Shown here: positions 33,891 to 42,079 of the stretch, in pieces
Numbering within the stretch: the stretch's first letter is position 1
Layout of the letters: every line of letters begins with the position of its first letter
Source: Lacticaseibacillus porcinae
Lineage (GTDB): Bacteria; Bacillota; Bacilli; Lactobacillales; Lactobacillaceae
Assembly (NCBI RefSeq): GCF_003946305.1
Contig: NZ_RHNS01000014.1
Coordinates: forward strand, 1-64,000
Reading direction: 5' to 3'
Length of the DNA stretch: 64,000 nucleotides
Notes under the pieces: model-generated
Seen by the model: only the letters and a program-made list of their open reading frames with translations
Databases searched by the model: none
What the model was told of the DNA's origin: nothing
Translations under genes and position numbers: made by a program

Positions 33891-34376
33891 GTGCCTAAGA
33901 ATTTTAAAGAAGAAATCTTTTTCAGCTTGATCATGGCTGGTTTAATGGTGTTTGTCATGGCAGGCTACAACGTTGCGATGGCTGATGGCTTTTCTAGTGG
34001 TTACATCTTAGAAGTCCTCAAAGGTTACCCATTAGCATTAATCGTCGCTTTGATCTTAGATCTCGGCGTCGTTGGCCCAACTGCCAAGAAGATCTTCTTC
34101 AATCATATTTTCAAACCTGAAATGGAAAAAAAGCCGATCATCATCGGCATCTCAATTTCGATTTTAATGGTTGCCGGGATGGTGACGTTGATGTCAGCCT
34201 TCGGGATGATCGTCACTCAAAACTTTGCTGGTAACATCGTCTTAACTTACTTGCACACTTGGATCTTCAACTTGTTTATGGCGCTGCCATTGCAATTGTT
34301 GATCGTCGGCCCGATTGCACGCAAAGCCTTAAGTGCTTTCCAAAATCGCGGTGCCGAAGCTGTCGAAGCTGAATAA
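33891..34376 (+). CDS. DUF2798 family membrane protein
   Basis: 161 residues, four TM helices in two similar halves (FFSLIMAGLMVFVMAGYN...VALILDLGVVGPTAKK; ISILMVAGMVTLMSAFGM...LPLQLLIVGPIARKAL). The internal duplication with GP-x-A-x-K at each end is the DUF2798 hallmark. Function unknown. GTG at 33891 has AAGGAG 6 nt upstream; longer frames lack an RBS. Confidence 0.82.
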   Translation: MPKNFKEEIFFSLIMAGLMVFVMAGYNVAMADGFSSGYILEVLKGYPLALIVALILDLGVVGPTAKKIFFNHIFKPEMEKKPIIIGISISILMVAGMVTLMSAFGMIVTQNFAGNIVLTYLHTWIFNLFMALPLQLLIVGPIARKALSAFQNRGAEAVEAE

Positions 34377-34385
34377 TCATGAAAC

Positions 34386-34417
34386 GACCAAGGCTGAATT
34401 CAGTCTTGGTTTTTTTA
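34386..34417 (+). terminator. Terminator of the DUF2798 gene
   Basis: ACCAAG-CTGA / TCAG-CTTGGT then T7. Confidence 0.9.
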
Positions 34418-34431
34418 TCTAATTAATATCC

Positions 34432-34554
34432 GCATACTGCGTTCCGCAGGTGGAGATCCGGCGAGTGGGGAGCGTAGCGACACATCTCGACTAGCTCGGA
34501 TTCGGACCCTCACTATGTCGCGGCGAGCCAGCTGGAGTCCCAATTTCAAATCAC
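34432..34554 (-). repeat. Intergenic palindromic element B, copy B3 (half)
   Basis: The reverse complement of the B2 text: interior (TTCCGCAGG, GGCGAGTGGGGAGCG, TCTCGACTAGCTCGG, GGACCCTCACTATG), then the arm GCCAGCT-GGA-GTCCC and ATTTCAAATCAC. The partner arm is missing. The interval 34377-34747 otherwise holds a terminator, a promoter and a leader terminator. Confidence 0.72.
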
Positions 34555-34601
34555 TTCCTCGTTGTCAGTCTGTTTTCTTGAAAATTTTCTGGAAAAGTCG
34601 C

Positions 34602-34717
34602 TTACGAAAAACGTTATTTTCTGCTAAGATGACCGACGTAATTAAAATCGATCGCAACGTTTGGCGACTATCCAAGCGCCGCAACACCTTTTAGCCGTTA
34701 ACGGCTATTTTTTTGCA
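34602..34717 (+). promoter_or_regulatory. Promoter and leader terminator (attenuator) of the second DHA2 pump
   Basis: TTACGA, 17 nt, TAAGAT (-10 at 34625-34630). The roughly 110-nt leader contains TAGCCG-TTAA-CGGCTA followed by T7 (about 34692-34715), an intrinsic terminator 30 nt before the gene's ATG. A degenerate CodY-like box (34583-34597) lies just upstream. Confidence 0.6.
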
Positions 34718-34747
34718 CTGGTGCAGACGATCAAAGGAGTGAAAGTC

Positions 34748-36151
34748 ATGGAATTATCTCAAGCAATGCCGAAAGCACGAGTTGAAATCGCGCATCCAGC
34801 ATTGGCGATGGTCGGCTTAATGATCGGATCGTTCGTCGGTATGTTTTCAGAAACAGCGTTAAATATTGCGTTGCCTTCATTAATGACGGCGTTAAACGTC
34901 AGCCAAGGTACCATTCAATGGTTGGTCACCGGTTATATGTTAGTGATCGGGATCTGCATGCCATTATCCAGTTTATTAACGAAATGGTTCACCACCAAAA
35001 AAATCGTCTTATTTGCTTTAGGCGCCTTTATCGTCGGAGCCGTCATTTCAGCATTAGGCACCGCCTTTCCAGTGGTGTTATTAGGTCGAATGATTCAAGG
35101 CATCGGGACTGGCTTAGTGTTACCGTTGATGTTTAGTGTCGCGTTGCAGATCTTTCCACCGCATAAACTTGGTGCGGTGATGGGTATGGCAGCGTTAGTG
35201 ATTATGTTTGCGCCTGCGATCGGTCCTACCATCACAGGCTTACTCCTCGCAAAATTCTCTTGGCACTTTATTTTCTGGTTATTTGTCCCATTTTTGGTGA
35301 TCGCATTTACCTTTACCGCTGGTAATTTGGACAACGTTTATCAACAAACCCATACCCCAGTGGATTGGATCTCGATCCTTGAATCCACTGTCGGGTTCGC
35401 AGGGATCGTCATCGGCGCCACCTTTGCTTCTGACAAAGGTTGGTTATCGCTACCAGTGCTCGCCGCCTTGATCATCGGGGTCGTATCACTTTATTTATAT
35501 GCCCATCGACAATTACACTTAGCCAAGCCAATGTTGAACCTCCATGTGTTCAACACCCGCCGCTTCACTGTTGGGACTTTACTGGTGATGCTCGACTTCG
35601 GGGTGATCTTAGCTTCTATGTACTTGTTGCCAATGTTTTTGCAACGGGTGATGCACTTACCGGTTGCGATGACTGGCATCGCGATGTTACCTGGTGGCAT
35701 CGTCAATGCATTAGTCTCTGCTGCTGCAGGGCGTGCTTATGATAACCACGGCGCCAAGTGGTTATCGCGTAGCGGTTTTGTGATCGCGATCATCGGCGTT
35801 GCCATTTTGTTATCTGCGAACGCTCATTCCAGTTTAGCTTGGGTGATCTTCGGTCATGTGGTGTTAATGATCGGGGCGCCACTGGCAATGTCACCTGCTC
35901 AAACTTACGGGTTGAACAGCTTGTCTGGGGCGTTAAGTGCTGACGGCAGTGCGATTTTGAACACCTTACAACAAATCGTCGGCGCCGTTGCCACTGCGAT
36001 CGCTACGAGTTTGATCGCCTTTGGGAGTAGTCAACAAGCCGGCGTCGGTGGCTTAACCGTTGGCACTCACGCAGGATTTATCTTTGTGTTGATCCTCGCG
36101 ATCGTCGCTTTACTCGTGTCCACACAAGTTGAAAGTATTAATAAAAAATGA
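34748..36151 (+). CDS. MFS multidrug efflux transporter, DHA2 family
   Basis: 467 residues, 14-TM type. It has FSETALNIALPSLM (motif D1 of 14-TM DHA2 pumps), QWLVTGYMLVIGICMPLS, and motif C around MAALVIMFAPAIGPTITG. It resembles LmrB/LmrA-type exporters of lactic acid bacteria. ATG 34748 has AAAGGAG at 7 nt. Unlike the first pump, it is preceded by a leader terminator, suggesting inducible expression. Confidence 0.87.
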   Translation: MELSQAMPKARVEIAHPALAMVGLMIGSFVGMFSETALNIALPSLMTALNVSQGTIQWLVTGYMLVIGICMPLSSLLTKWFTTKKIVLFALGAFIVGAVISALGTAFPVVLLGRMIQGIGTGLVLPLMFSVALQIFPPHKLGAVMGMAALVIMFAPAIGPTITGLLLAKFSWHFIFWLFVPFLVIAFTFTAGNLDNVYQQTHTPVDWISILESTVGFAGIVIGATFASDKGWLSLPVLAALIIGVVSLYLYAHRQLHLAKPMLNLHVFNTRRFTVGTLLVMLDFGVILASMYLLPMFLQRVMHLPVAMTGIAMLPGGIVNALVSAAAGRAYDNHGAKWLSRSGFVIAIIGVAILLSANAHSSLAWVIFGHVVLMIGAPLAMSPAQTYGLNSLSGALSADGSAILNTLQQIVGAVATAIATSLIAFGSSQQAGVGGLTVGTHAGFIFVLILAIVALLVSTQVESINKK

Positions 36152-36158
36152 GAATTTG

Positions 36159-36187
36159 TTGACTTATTAATGATGTAACGCTAATAT
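36159..36187 (+). promoter_or_regulatory. Promoter of the Met T-box transporter operon
   Basis: TTGACT (36159-36164), 17-nt spacer, TAATAT (36182-36187). Confidence 0.75.
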
Positions 36188-36194
36188 TGGGTAA

Positions 36195-36460
36195 CAATAT
36201 TAGACATCGTGAAGATGAGTAATGCGAGTCGGCGGTACAGAAAGACCTTGGTCGTTGAAAAAGGTCACGCCAAACGCATGAAGATGGTCTTCAATCGTCA
36301 TTGTCGGTGAGGTTGCAAGCCGACAACGGGGACTTCCCGTTATCAAGGATAAGCAAATTTTTGCTTCATGAGGTCATTGATGTGAATCAATGATAAAACA
36401 AGGTGGTAACGCGAAGAAATCCGTCCTTGACCAATTCGTTTGGTCTCGGGCGGTTTTTTT
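36195..36460 (+). ncRNA. T-box riboswitch, methionine-specific (amino acid ABC transporter)
   Basis: Lower helix GAAGA/TCTTC, S-turn AGTA on the 5' side, upper helix TGCG/CGCA, and GAA-G-ATG-G on the 3' side give the specifier ATG (36284-36286). The T-box core is ACAAGGTGGTAACGCG (about 36398-36413). The terminator is CCG-CC-TGACCAA / TTGGTC-GG-CGG then T8. The same architecture precedes metA. Confidence 0.87.
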
Positions 36461-36519
36461 TACTGTCTAAACAAGGTACAATTAAACAAAAGATAAGTGT
36501 TTTTAGGAGGAAGTCGACT

Positions 36520-37233
36520 ATGTGGAAAATCATCACCGAAGCCTTACCACAGCTGATCGTCGCTGGATTGAAATACACCATCCCGATCGCGGTGATCTCG
36601 TTTATCATCGGCTTGGCGCTGGCGTTAGTGGTGGCATTGACGCGCATCAGCACTAAGCGCGGTGCGTTTAGCATTTTACGGTGGATCGCAGGCTTTTATG
36701 TGTGGCTGTTTCGTAGCACCCCACTGTTAGTGCAATTATTCATCGTCTACTTCGGCTTGCCTTACTTGATCATTCCAGGGCTAGCGCCGACAGGGATCAA
36801 ACTCGATCCTTACACTGCTGGGATCATCACCTTCTCACTGAACACTGGTGCTTATTGCGCGGAAACTGTGCGCGCGGCGTTGTTATCAGTGCCTGAAGGC
36901 CAATGGGAAGCGGCTTATGCCATTGGGATGAACCGTTCGTTAGTGTTGCGGCGGATCATTATCCCCCAAGCGTTGCGGACGGCGTTGCCACCATTGTCTA
37001 ACTCGTTTATCGGGTTGGTGAAAGATACCAGCTTGGCGGCATCAATCACGATCGTGGAAATGTTTGAAGTCAGTCAACAAATTGCCGCTGCCAACTACCA
37101 ACCACTGTTGATGTATAGCCTGGTCGCTTTGATCTACGCAGTATTTTGTACCGTATTATCATGGCTGCAGAAATGGCTAGAAGCAAAATCGAGTGCATAC
37201 CTACAAACCACGCAAGGAGGGGCAAATTCATGA
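36520..37233 (+). CDS. Amino acid ABC transporter permease (PAAT family)
   Basis: 237 residues with about five TM helices and the EAA-type loop GQWEAAYAIGMNRSLVLRRIIIPQALR, which contacts the ATPase. FRSTPLLVQLFIVYFGLP is the family signature. A homodimer is expected because there is one permease gene. AGGAGG precedes ATG 36520; the frame continues upstream into the T-box terminator and is not translated there. ATGA overlap with the ATPase. Confidence 0.9.
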   Translation: MWKIITEALPQLIVAGLKYTIPIAVISFIIGLALALVVALTRISTKRGAFSILRWIAGFYVWLFRSTPLLVQLFIVYFGLPYLIIPGLAPTGIKLDPYTAGIITFSLNTGAYCAETVRAALLSVPEGQWEAAYAIGMNRSLVLRRIIIPQALRTALPPLSNSFIGLVKDTSLAASITIVEMFEVSQQIAAANYQPLLMYSLVALIYAVFCTVLSWLQKWLEAKSSAYLQTTQGGANS

Positions 37234-37970
37234 TCTCAGTTGACAATCTCACCAAAAGCTTCGGCAATAACGTCGTGTTAGATCATATCTCCACCGCCTT
37301 TCCTGCAGAAGAAACCACGGTGATCTTAGGGCCTTCAGGTTCTGGGAAATCGACGTTTTTGCGGAGTTTGAACTTATTGGAACGCCCTGAATCTGGGGTG
37401 TTGCATTTAGAAGATCTCACCATCGACTACGCGCAACCGATCACATCCAAAACCACGTTAGCCGCACGGCAAGTCACTGAAATGGTGTTTCAAAGCTTTA
37501 ACTTGTTCCCACATTTGACGGTGTTGAAAAATATCATCGAAGGCCCGGTCCATGTGTTGAAAACGCCGAAAGCTGACGCCGAAAAAGAAGCCCGCGAGTT
37601 GTTGCAACAAGTCGGCCTCGCAGATAAAGCTGACAGTTATCCGGCGCAATTGTCTGGTGGACAAGCGCAACGGGTGGCGATCGCGCGAAGTTTGGCGATG
37701 CATCCACGGTACATTTTGCTGGATGAGCCGACCTCAGCTTTAGATCCAGAGCTGGAACTAGAAGTGTTGAAAGTCTTGCTCAAGATCCATGACGAGAACC
37801 AATCGATGATCATCGTCACCCACAATATGTCATTTGCCAAGCAAGTCGCCAATAAGATCTTGTTTTTGGAACATGGCAAAATGCGTTACGACGGGCCAAC
37901 GGCAGGCTTTTTCAATTCAGACGACGAACGGATCCAATCATTTTTAGCTTCAATGACTTTTACGCTGTAG
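37230..37970 (+). CDS. Amino acid ABC transporter ATP-binding protein
   Basis: 246 residues: Walker A GPSGSGKST, Q-loop FQSFNLFPHLTVL, signature LSGGQAQRVAIARSLA, Walker B ILLDEPTSALDPELE, and the switch His in VTHNM. GlnQ/TcyC-type subunit. ATG 37230 follows AAGGAGG. Under the Met T-box the system most likely brings in methionine or a sulfur amino acid such as cystine. Confidence 0.92.
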   Translation: MISVDNLTKSFGNNVVLDHISTAFPAEETTVILGPSGSGKSTFLRSLNLLERPESGVLHLEDLTIDYAQPITSKTTLAARQVTEMVFQSFNLFPHLTVLKNIIEGPVHVLKTPKADAEKEARELLQQVGLADKADSYPAQLSGGQAQRVAIARSLAMHPRYILLDEPTSALDPELELEVLKVLLKIHDENQSMIIVTHNMSFAKQVANKILFLEHGKMRYDGPTAGFFNSDDERIQSFLASMTFTL

Positions 37971-37980
37971 GAGGCGTTTT

Positions 37981-38787
37981 ATGAAAAAACTTCAGGGATT
38001 ACTTTTAGGGGCAGCAGTTTTACTCAGCACGGTAGCTTTGGCTGCTTGCGGCAGTAGCAAAACCACCACCAAATCAAACACTTATCAATCAGAATTGATC
38101 ACCAAAAAGACGTTAACTGTCGGCACTGAAGGCGAATATAAACCTTACGCTTACCGTGACAACGGCAAAATGACTGGCTTTGAAGTGGAACTGGCCAAAG
38201 CCATCGGCAAAAAGCTTGATTTGAAAGTGAAGATCGTCCCAACCAAGTGGGATTCGTTGATCGCCGGCGTTGGCTCTAGCCGCTTTGATCTAGCCATGGA
38301 TAACATCACCGCCACTGCGGCGCGCAAGAAGCAATATAACTTCTCCAGTACTTATGTGTACTCACCATACACTTTAGTGACCAAGGCCGGCTCTGATGTC
38401 ACTGCCTCAAACCTCAAAGGCAAGACATTGGCAGAAGGCACCGGGACTGATAACGAAGCCGTGGCTAAGAAGCTCGGCGCCAAAACTGTACCGAACTCTA
38501 ACTTCACTGCAGTGGTCGGGACAATTTTGAATGGTCGCGTTGATGGGTCGATCAACTCGGTATCGGCATGGACAGATTACAAGAAATCAAACTCGACGAA
38601 AGGTTTACAAGCTAAGCAGTTGGATTCCAGCATCGCTGCGCCTGCAGAATCTGCGGCTTTGTTAAGCAAGAAGTCTCCGAAACTCCAAAAAGCGGTAAAC
38701 AAAGCCCTCGCCCAACTGCGCAAAGATGGGACCTTGAAGAAGCTTTCCGTGAAATATCTCGGTGCTGATGTGACTGAGAAACCATAA
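37981..38787 (+). CDS. Amino acid ABC transporter substrate-binding lipoprotein
   Basis: 268 residues. Lipoprotein signal with lipobox LAAC-G (Cys at about 23), then a family 3 solute-binding fold: LTVGTEGEYKPYAYRDNGKMTGFEVELAKAIGKK, KWDSLIAGVGSSRFDLAMDNIT. Related to the orphan binding protein at 61.7 kb. Third gene of the Met T-box operon, followed by a terminator. Confidence 0.9.
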   Translation: MKKLQGLLLGAAVLLSTVALAACGSSKTTTKSNTYQSELITKKTLTVGTEGEYKPYAYRDNGKMTGFEVELAKAIGKKLDLKVKIVPTKWDSLIAGVGSSRFDLAMDNITATAARKKQYNFSSTYVYSPYTLVTKAGSDVTASNLKGKTLAEGTGTDNEAVAKKLGAKTVPNSNFTAVVGTILNGRVDGSINSVSAWTDYKKSNSTKGLQAKQLDSSIAAPAESAALLSKKSPKLQKAVNKALAQLRKDGTLKKLSVKYLGADVTEKP

Positions 38788-38792
38788 TCGTT

Positions 38793-38825
38793 GAAACCGA
38801 GTTGCGGCATGCGGCTCGGTTTTTG
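38793..38825 (+). terminator. Terminator of the ABC transporter operon
   Basis: AAACCGAG / CTCGGTTTTT hairpin. Confidence 0.85.
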
Positions 38826-38867
38826 CGTGTTACAATATAACCATACATTGTAAAGGAGTCTTCTCAC

Positions 38868-39383
38868 ATGCGCATTGAACCGATCCAAGCTAAATACATT
38901 GACGATAGTATTCAAGTGGTCAAACAAGCTTTTGCCACTGCGGAACACAGCGATGGTGATGAGTTTCAACTGATCTCACGGTTGCGTGATAGCGACGATT
39001 ATCATTCAGAATACGACGCCATTGCGTTAAATGATGACGATCAAGTGATCGGCCATGCGATGTTGAGCCGTGCCTTTGTCGGTAAAACCCCGATTTTTGT
39101 GTTAGCCCCGTTAGCCGTGTTACCAAAATATCAAAAACAAGGCGTCGGCAGTGCCTTGATCACTTATTTAGAAGTCACGGCAGGCGAAGATATGCGACGC
39201 GCGATCAGTATTTTAGGTGATCCTGCTTATTACGGCCGCTTCGGCTACACACCTGCAAGTGACTACAACATCACCCCACCAGCTGGCATCCCCGCCGAAT
39301 ACTTCATGATCAAGCCGTTGTTTGATGGCGCCTTAAACAAGGTATCAGGCGAGTTAACATATGCGTCTGAATTTAATCTTTAA
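38868..39383 (+). CDS. GNAT family N-acetyltransferase, YhbS-like
   Basis: 171 residues. Acetyl-CoA binding region LAPLAVLPKYQKQGVGSALI, then AISILGDPAYYGRFGY, which is characteristic of the YhbS subgroup. It transfers an acetyl group to an unknown amine. AAGGAG precedes the ATG. Monocistronic, with a bidirectional terminator. Confidence 0.87.
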   Translation: MRIEPIQAKYIDDSIQVVKQAFATAEHSDGDEFQLISRLRDSDDYHSEYDAIALNDDDQVIGHAMLSRAFVGKTPIFVLAPLAVLPKYQKQGVGSALITYLEVTAGEDMRRAISILGDPAYYGRFGYTPASDYNITPPAGIPAEYFMIKPLFDGALNKVSGELTYASEFNL

Positions 39384-39386
39384 CTC

Positions 39387-39424
39387 AAAAGGCATCCCCC
39401 ATTTTTGGAGGATGCCTATTTTTA
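39387..39424. terminator. Bidirectional terminator
   Basis: AAAAGGCATCC / GGATGCC-TTTTT between the convergent acetyltransferase and TetR genes. Confidence 0.85.
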
Positions 39425-40072
39425 TGGCGTCAACGTCTTTAACAAACTTGCCACTAATTCATCAGTTGCTTGATCGATGTCAAACGGATAAGTCTCGTCA
39501 GGCATCATCACTACTGGGAGGGCATAGCCTACCACTGCGCCAGCGATCGTCCGCAATAATCGCAGTGACGACCAATCGACCAGTTCATGCGTCGCTTGAA
39601 AATGTTGGATCGCGCCACCAAAGCCGACTGCAAATTGACCAACAATCGCCTTCACGCCTGCTTGCAATAAATCACTGCGAACAAAGGCTTCTTGGGCAAA
39701 TACCCGGATCATGGCGCGATTGTTGATGGCAAAGGCTAGGCGGTCATGAATCATAAAGCGTAGCAAATCTTCCAAATGTTCAAAGCGTCCAGGATGCACT
39801 TCATGAACAAACTCAGAGGCTGCCAGGGGCACGACACTGTGACTTAAAGGTTCCAACAGCGCATCTAACAATTCAGTTTTTGATTTGAAATGCTTATAAA
39901 CCGTGCCTTCTGACACGCCTGCGCGCTTAGCGATGGCTGCCGTGGAGGTGCGTTCAAAACCTAGTTCAGAAAACAAACTCAAACATGCGGATAACACCGC
40001 TTTTTGCTTCGTCGAGATATCGGCAGTTTCCAAGTATGTCGCAAATAAGGTTTCAACTTGATGCACTGCCAT
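39422..40072 (-). CDS. TetR-family repressor
   Basis: 216 residues. N-terminal HTH: KAVLSACLSLFSELGFERTSTAAIAKRAGVSEGTVYKHFKSKTELL in sequence order, residues about 24-70. The C-terminal ligand domain is not classifiable. It lies 3 nt after the ABC permease, the last gene of a three-gene operon (ATPase, permease, regulator). The operon promoter contains two TGAGT-N4-ACTCA palindromes, the likely operators, so the gene should be autoregulated. Confidence 0.87.
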   Translation of the reverse strand: MAVHQVETLFATYLETADISTKQKAVLSACLSLFSELGFERTSTAAIAKRAGVSEGTVYKHFKSKTELLDALLEPLSHSVVPLAASEFVHEVHPGRFEHLEDLLRFMIHDRLAFAINNRAMIRVFAQEAFVRSDLLQAGVKAIVGQFAVGFGGAIQHFQATHELVDWSSLRLLRTIAGAVVGYALPVVMMPDETYPFDIDQATDELVASLLKTLTP

Positions 40073-40075
40073 GGC

Positions 40076-41227
40076 TTAAACCTTGCGATAACGGCGCATG
40101 CCGCGGATATTCAAAGCCGTTAGCACTGCCAAGAATAACAGCAAAACGCCGATATCTAACCCTAAACTCGTCAACTTGGTCCCATACATAATGATCTGCG
40201 TCATCGCATTGCCAGCATATGTTAATGGCAAAATATAAGAAATGTCTTTGACCCAGCTAGCTAAAGAATCAAGTGGGACGATCCCTGAAAAGAACACTTG
40301 GGGAATGACGATGATCGGGATAAACTGCATCATTTGAAATTCTGATTGCGCCATCGTCGACATCAAGATCCCAAAGGCTAACGCCACTAACGCTAACAAG
40401 AAGTTGATCGTCATCACCGCGGCTAGCGTCCCAGTGATCTCAACGCCCATGAAGCCGACAGTACATAACACGATGATCACCGTTTGGATCAACGCTAAGA
40501 TCCCGTAACTCATCATGTAACCTAAAACGATTTCGCCACGACGCACTGGTGTTGCCAACAAACGATCCAGGGTGCCAGTGGTGCGTTCTTTCAGTAAGGC
40601 CATGCCCGAAATCAAGAAGACAAAGAAGAACACGAAGAAGCCCATTAAGATTGGGACGATTTTATTGAAGAAGCCAGTATCTTTGTTGCCGTAGTTGTAC
40701 TTATTGGTGATTTTAGTCGTCGCTTGCTGTTTAGCTTTTGGTAAAGTGAGATTGCCTGCGGCTTGTGGGGCGACTTTTTGAATCGTGGTGGCCATTTGAG
40801 TGACGGTTTGACTTAATTTCACCGTTGTTTGCTTCAGTTGCTTGACGCCGACTTGTGCCAGCGCCGCTTTAAACCCGGCTTTCACTAACGTCGTCTTGGT
40901 CGCATCAGTGTTGGCGTAAGTCACAGTGTAATGATCATCACTAGTTTGATGGACGATGGCGTCGACTTTTTGATCTTTCAGCGCCTTTTTAGCAGCCGCG
41001 TTCGTTGATTTCTTTTCAACTGACACATGCTTCACATCATTTAACGCCGTGCGAATGTTGCCATCGACACCGACTGTCGCCACCGTTACACTGGTGGTGG
41101 CACTTTGGGTGAAGATCAACTTCATTAAAAACATGATCAACACCGGTGCCACAAACATCATGGCTAACGTGCGTTTGTCGCGGATCAATTCACTGATGAC
41201 CCGCCGTGCAATATAAATTGACCGCAT
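40076..41227 (-). CDS. ABC-2 type transporter permease
   Basis: 383 residues. One N-terminal TM (TLAMMFVAPVLIMFLMKLIF) is followed by a large extracytoplasmic domain (about 30-190) and then five TM helices in the C-terminal half, the YhgE/YadH-like ABC2_membrane_3 layout. KERTTGTLDRLLATPVRR is the conserved cytoplasmic loop. Probably exports a lipid, drug or peptide together with the ATPase 1 nt upstream. Confidence 0.87.
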   Translation of the reverse strand: MRSIYIARRVISELIRDKRTLAMMFVAPVLIMFLMKLIFTQSATTSVTVATVGVDGNIRTALNDVKHVSVEKKSTNAAAKKALKDQKVDAIVHQTSDDHYTVTYANTDATKTTLVKAGFKAALAQVGVKQLKQTTVKLSQTVTQMATTIQKVAPQAAGNLTLPKAKQQATTKITNKYNYGNKDTGFFNKIVPILMGFFVFFFVFLISGMALLKERTTGTLDRLLATPVRRGEIVLGYMMSYGILALIQTVIIVLCTVGFMGVEITGTLAAVMTINFLLALVALAFGILMSTMAQSEFQMMQFIPIIVIPQVFFSGIVPLDSLASWVKDISYILPLTYAGNAMTQIIMYGTKLTSLGLDIGVLLLFLAVLTALNIRGMRRYRKV

Positions 41228-41228
41228 A

Positions 41229-41951
41229 TTAAGCCACCCCTTCCGCTTTCAAAAAGACTTGTTCAATGGTTTTGACGTTGTATTGCGCTTCGAGCATCCC
41301 TGGTGCGCCGTATGCCATCACTTGACCGCCTAACAACAACGCCACGTTATCAACGAGTTCCGCTTCGTCCATCACATGGGTGGTGATCAATACGCCACGG
41401 CCGGCATCGCGCAAACCGTGCAGCTCTTTCCAGATCTTCCGCCGCAATGCTGGGTCGATGCCAACAGTTGGTTCGTCTAAAATCAACAATTCAGGATCGC
41501 CGAGCAAAGCGATCGCCAGTGACAGCCGACGCTTCATCCCACCAGAATATCCGGAAACCGTCTTTTTCAAATCAGGCGTTAAATCGACAACTGCTGCCAC
41601 ATGGGCAATTTGTTCCGCTAATTGCGTTTTGTCGACCCCTTTCATGCGACCGAAGAAACGTAAATTCTCTTCAGCGCTTAATGCTTCATATAAGGCATCA
41701 TCTTGCGCCATATAGCCGATGCGACCGAGTAATTGACGGTTCGGCATTTGGGTATCAAGCACTAACGCTTGGCCACCATCTGCAACTTCCATGCCTAACG
41801 CAGTTTTAATGACTGTCGATTTCCCGGCACCACTAGGCCCGATCAATCCTAAGATCTCGCCTTTTGCAACTTGTAAGGTCACGTCTTTTAACACGGTTTC
41901 TTTCCCGAATTTTTTCTGCAGATGATTTAAATCGATCAATAAGTCTGCCAT
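41229..41951 (-). CDS. ABC transporter ATP-binding protein (drug/lipid exporter type)
   Basis: 240 residues: Walker A GPSGAGKST, Q-loop MAQDDALYEALSAEENLRFF, signature YSGGMKRRLSLAIALLG, Walker B LLILDEPTVGID, His switch TTHVMDEAE. CcmA/NodI-like exporter ATPase. ATG 41949-41951 with GAGAGGCGG upstream; an earlier frame runs into the operator. First gene of the TetR-regulated operon. Confidence 0.88.
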   Translation of the reverse strand: MADLLIDLNHLQKKFGKETVLKDVTLQVAKGEILGLIGPSGAGKSTVIKTALGMEVADGGQALVLDTQMPNRQLLGRIGYMAQDDALYEALSAEENLRFFGRMKGVDKTQLAEQIAHVAAVVDLTPDLKKTVSGYSGGMKRRLSLAIALLGDPELLILDEPTVGIDPALRRKIWKELHGLRDAGRGVLITTHVMDEAELVDNVALLLGGQVMAYGAPGMLEAQYNVKTIEQVFLKAEGVA

Positions 41952-41970
41952 TTTGATTGCCGCCTCTCTT

Positions 41971-42031
41971 AGTGAGTTATTACTCACTTGCAGAACTAAG
42001 TGTATGCTGTTTATGGGTGAGTGTCAACTCA
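41971..42031 (-). promoter_or_regulatory. Promoter with two TetR-type operators
   Basis: Minus strand: TTGACA (42022-42027), 17 nt, TACACT (41999-42004). Operator 1 is AGTGAGT-TATT-ACTCACT (41971-41988, after the start point). Operator 2 is TGAGT-GTCA-ACTCA (42018-42031, over the -35). Both have 4-nt centres and centres 45 bp apart. Confidence 0.78.
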
Positions 42032-42046
42032 TTTTATTTTTTCGTC

Positions 42047-42079
42047 AAAAAAACTAGTTCACCACTTGGCGAACTAGTT
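42047..42079 (-). terminator. Terminator of the YtrA-type ABC operon
   Basis: AACTAGTTC / GAACTAGTT then seven T on the minus strand; the last gene's TAG stop lies inside the stem. Confidence 0.88.

Noticed and set aside
34629-34694. A 21-codon leader peptide (ATG at 34629, stop within the terminator stem) before the second MFS pump
   Set aside because: Its ATG overlaps the -10 hexamer TAAGAT, so it would not be in the transcript, and it has no ribosome binding site.
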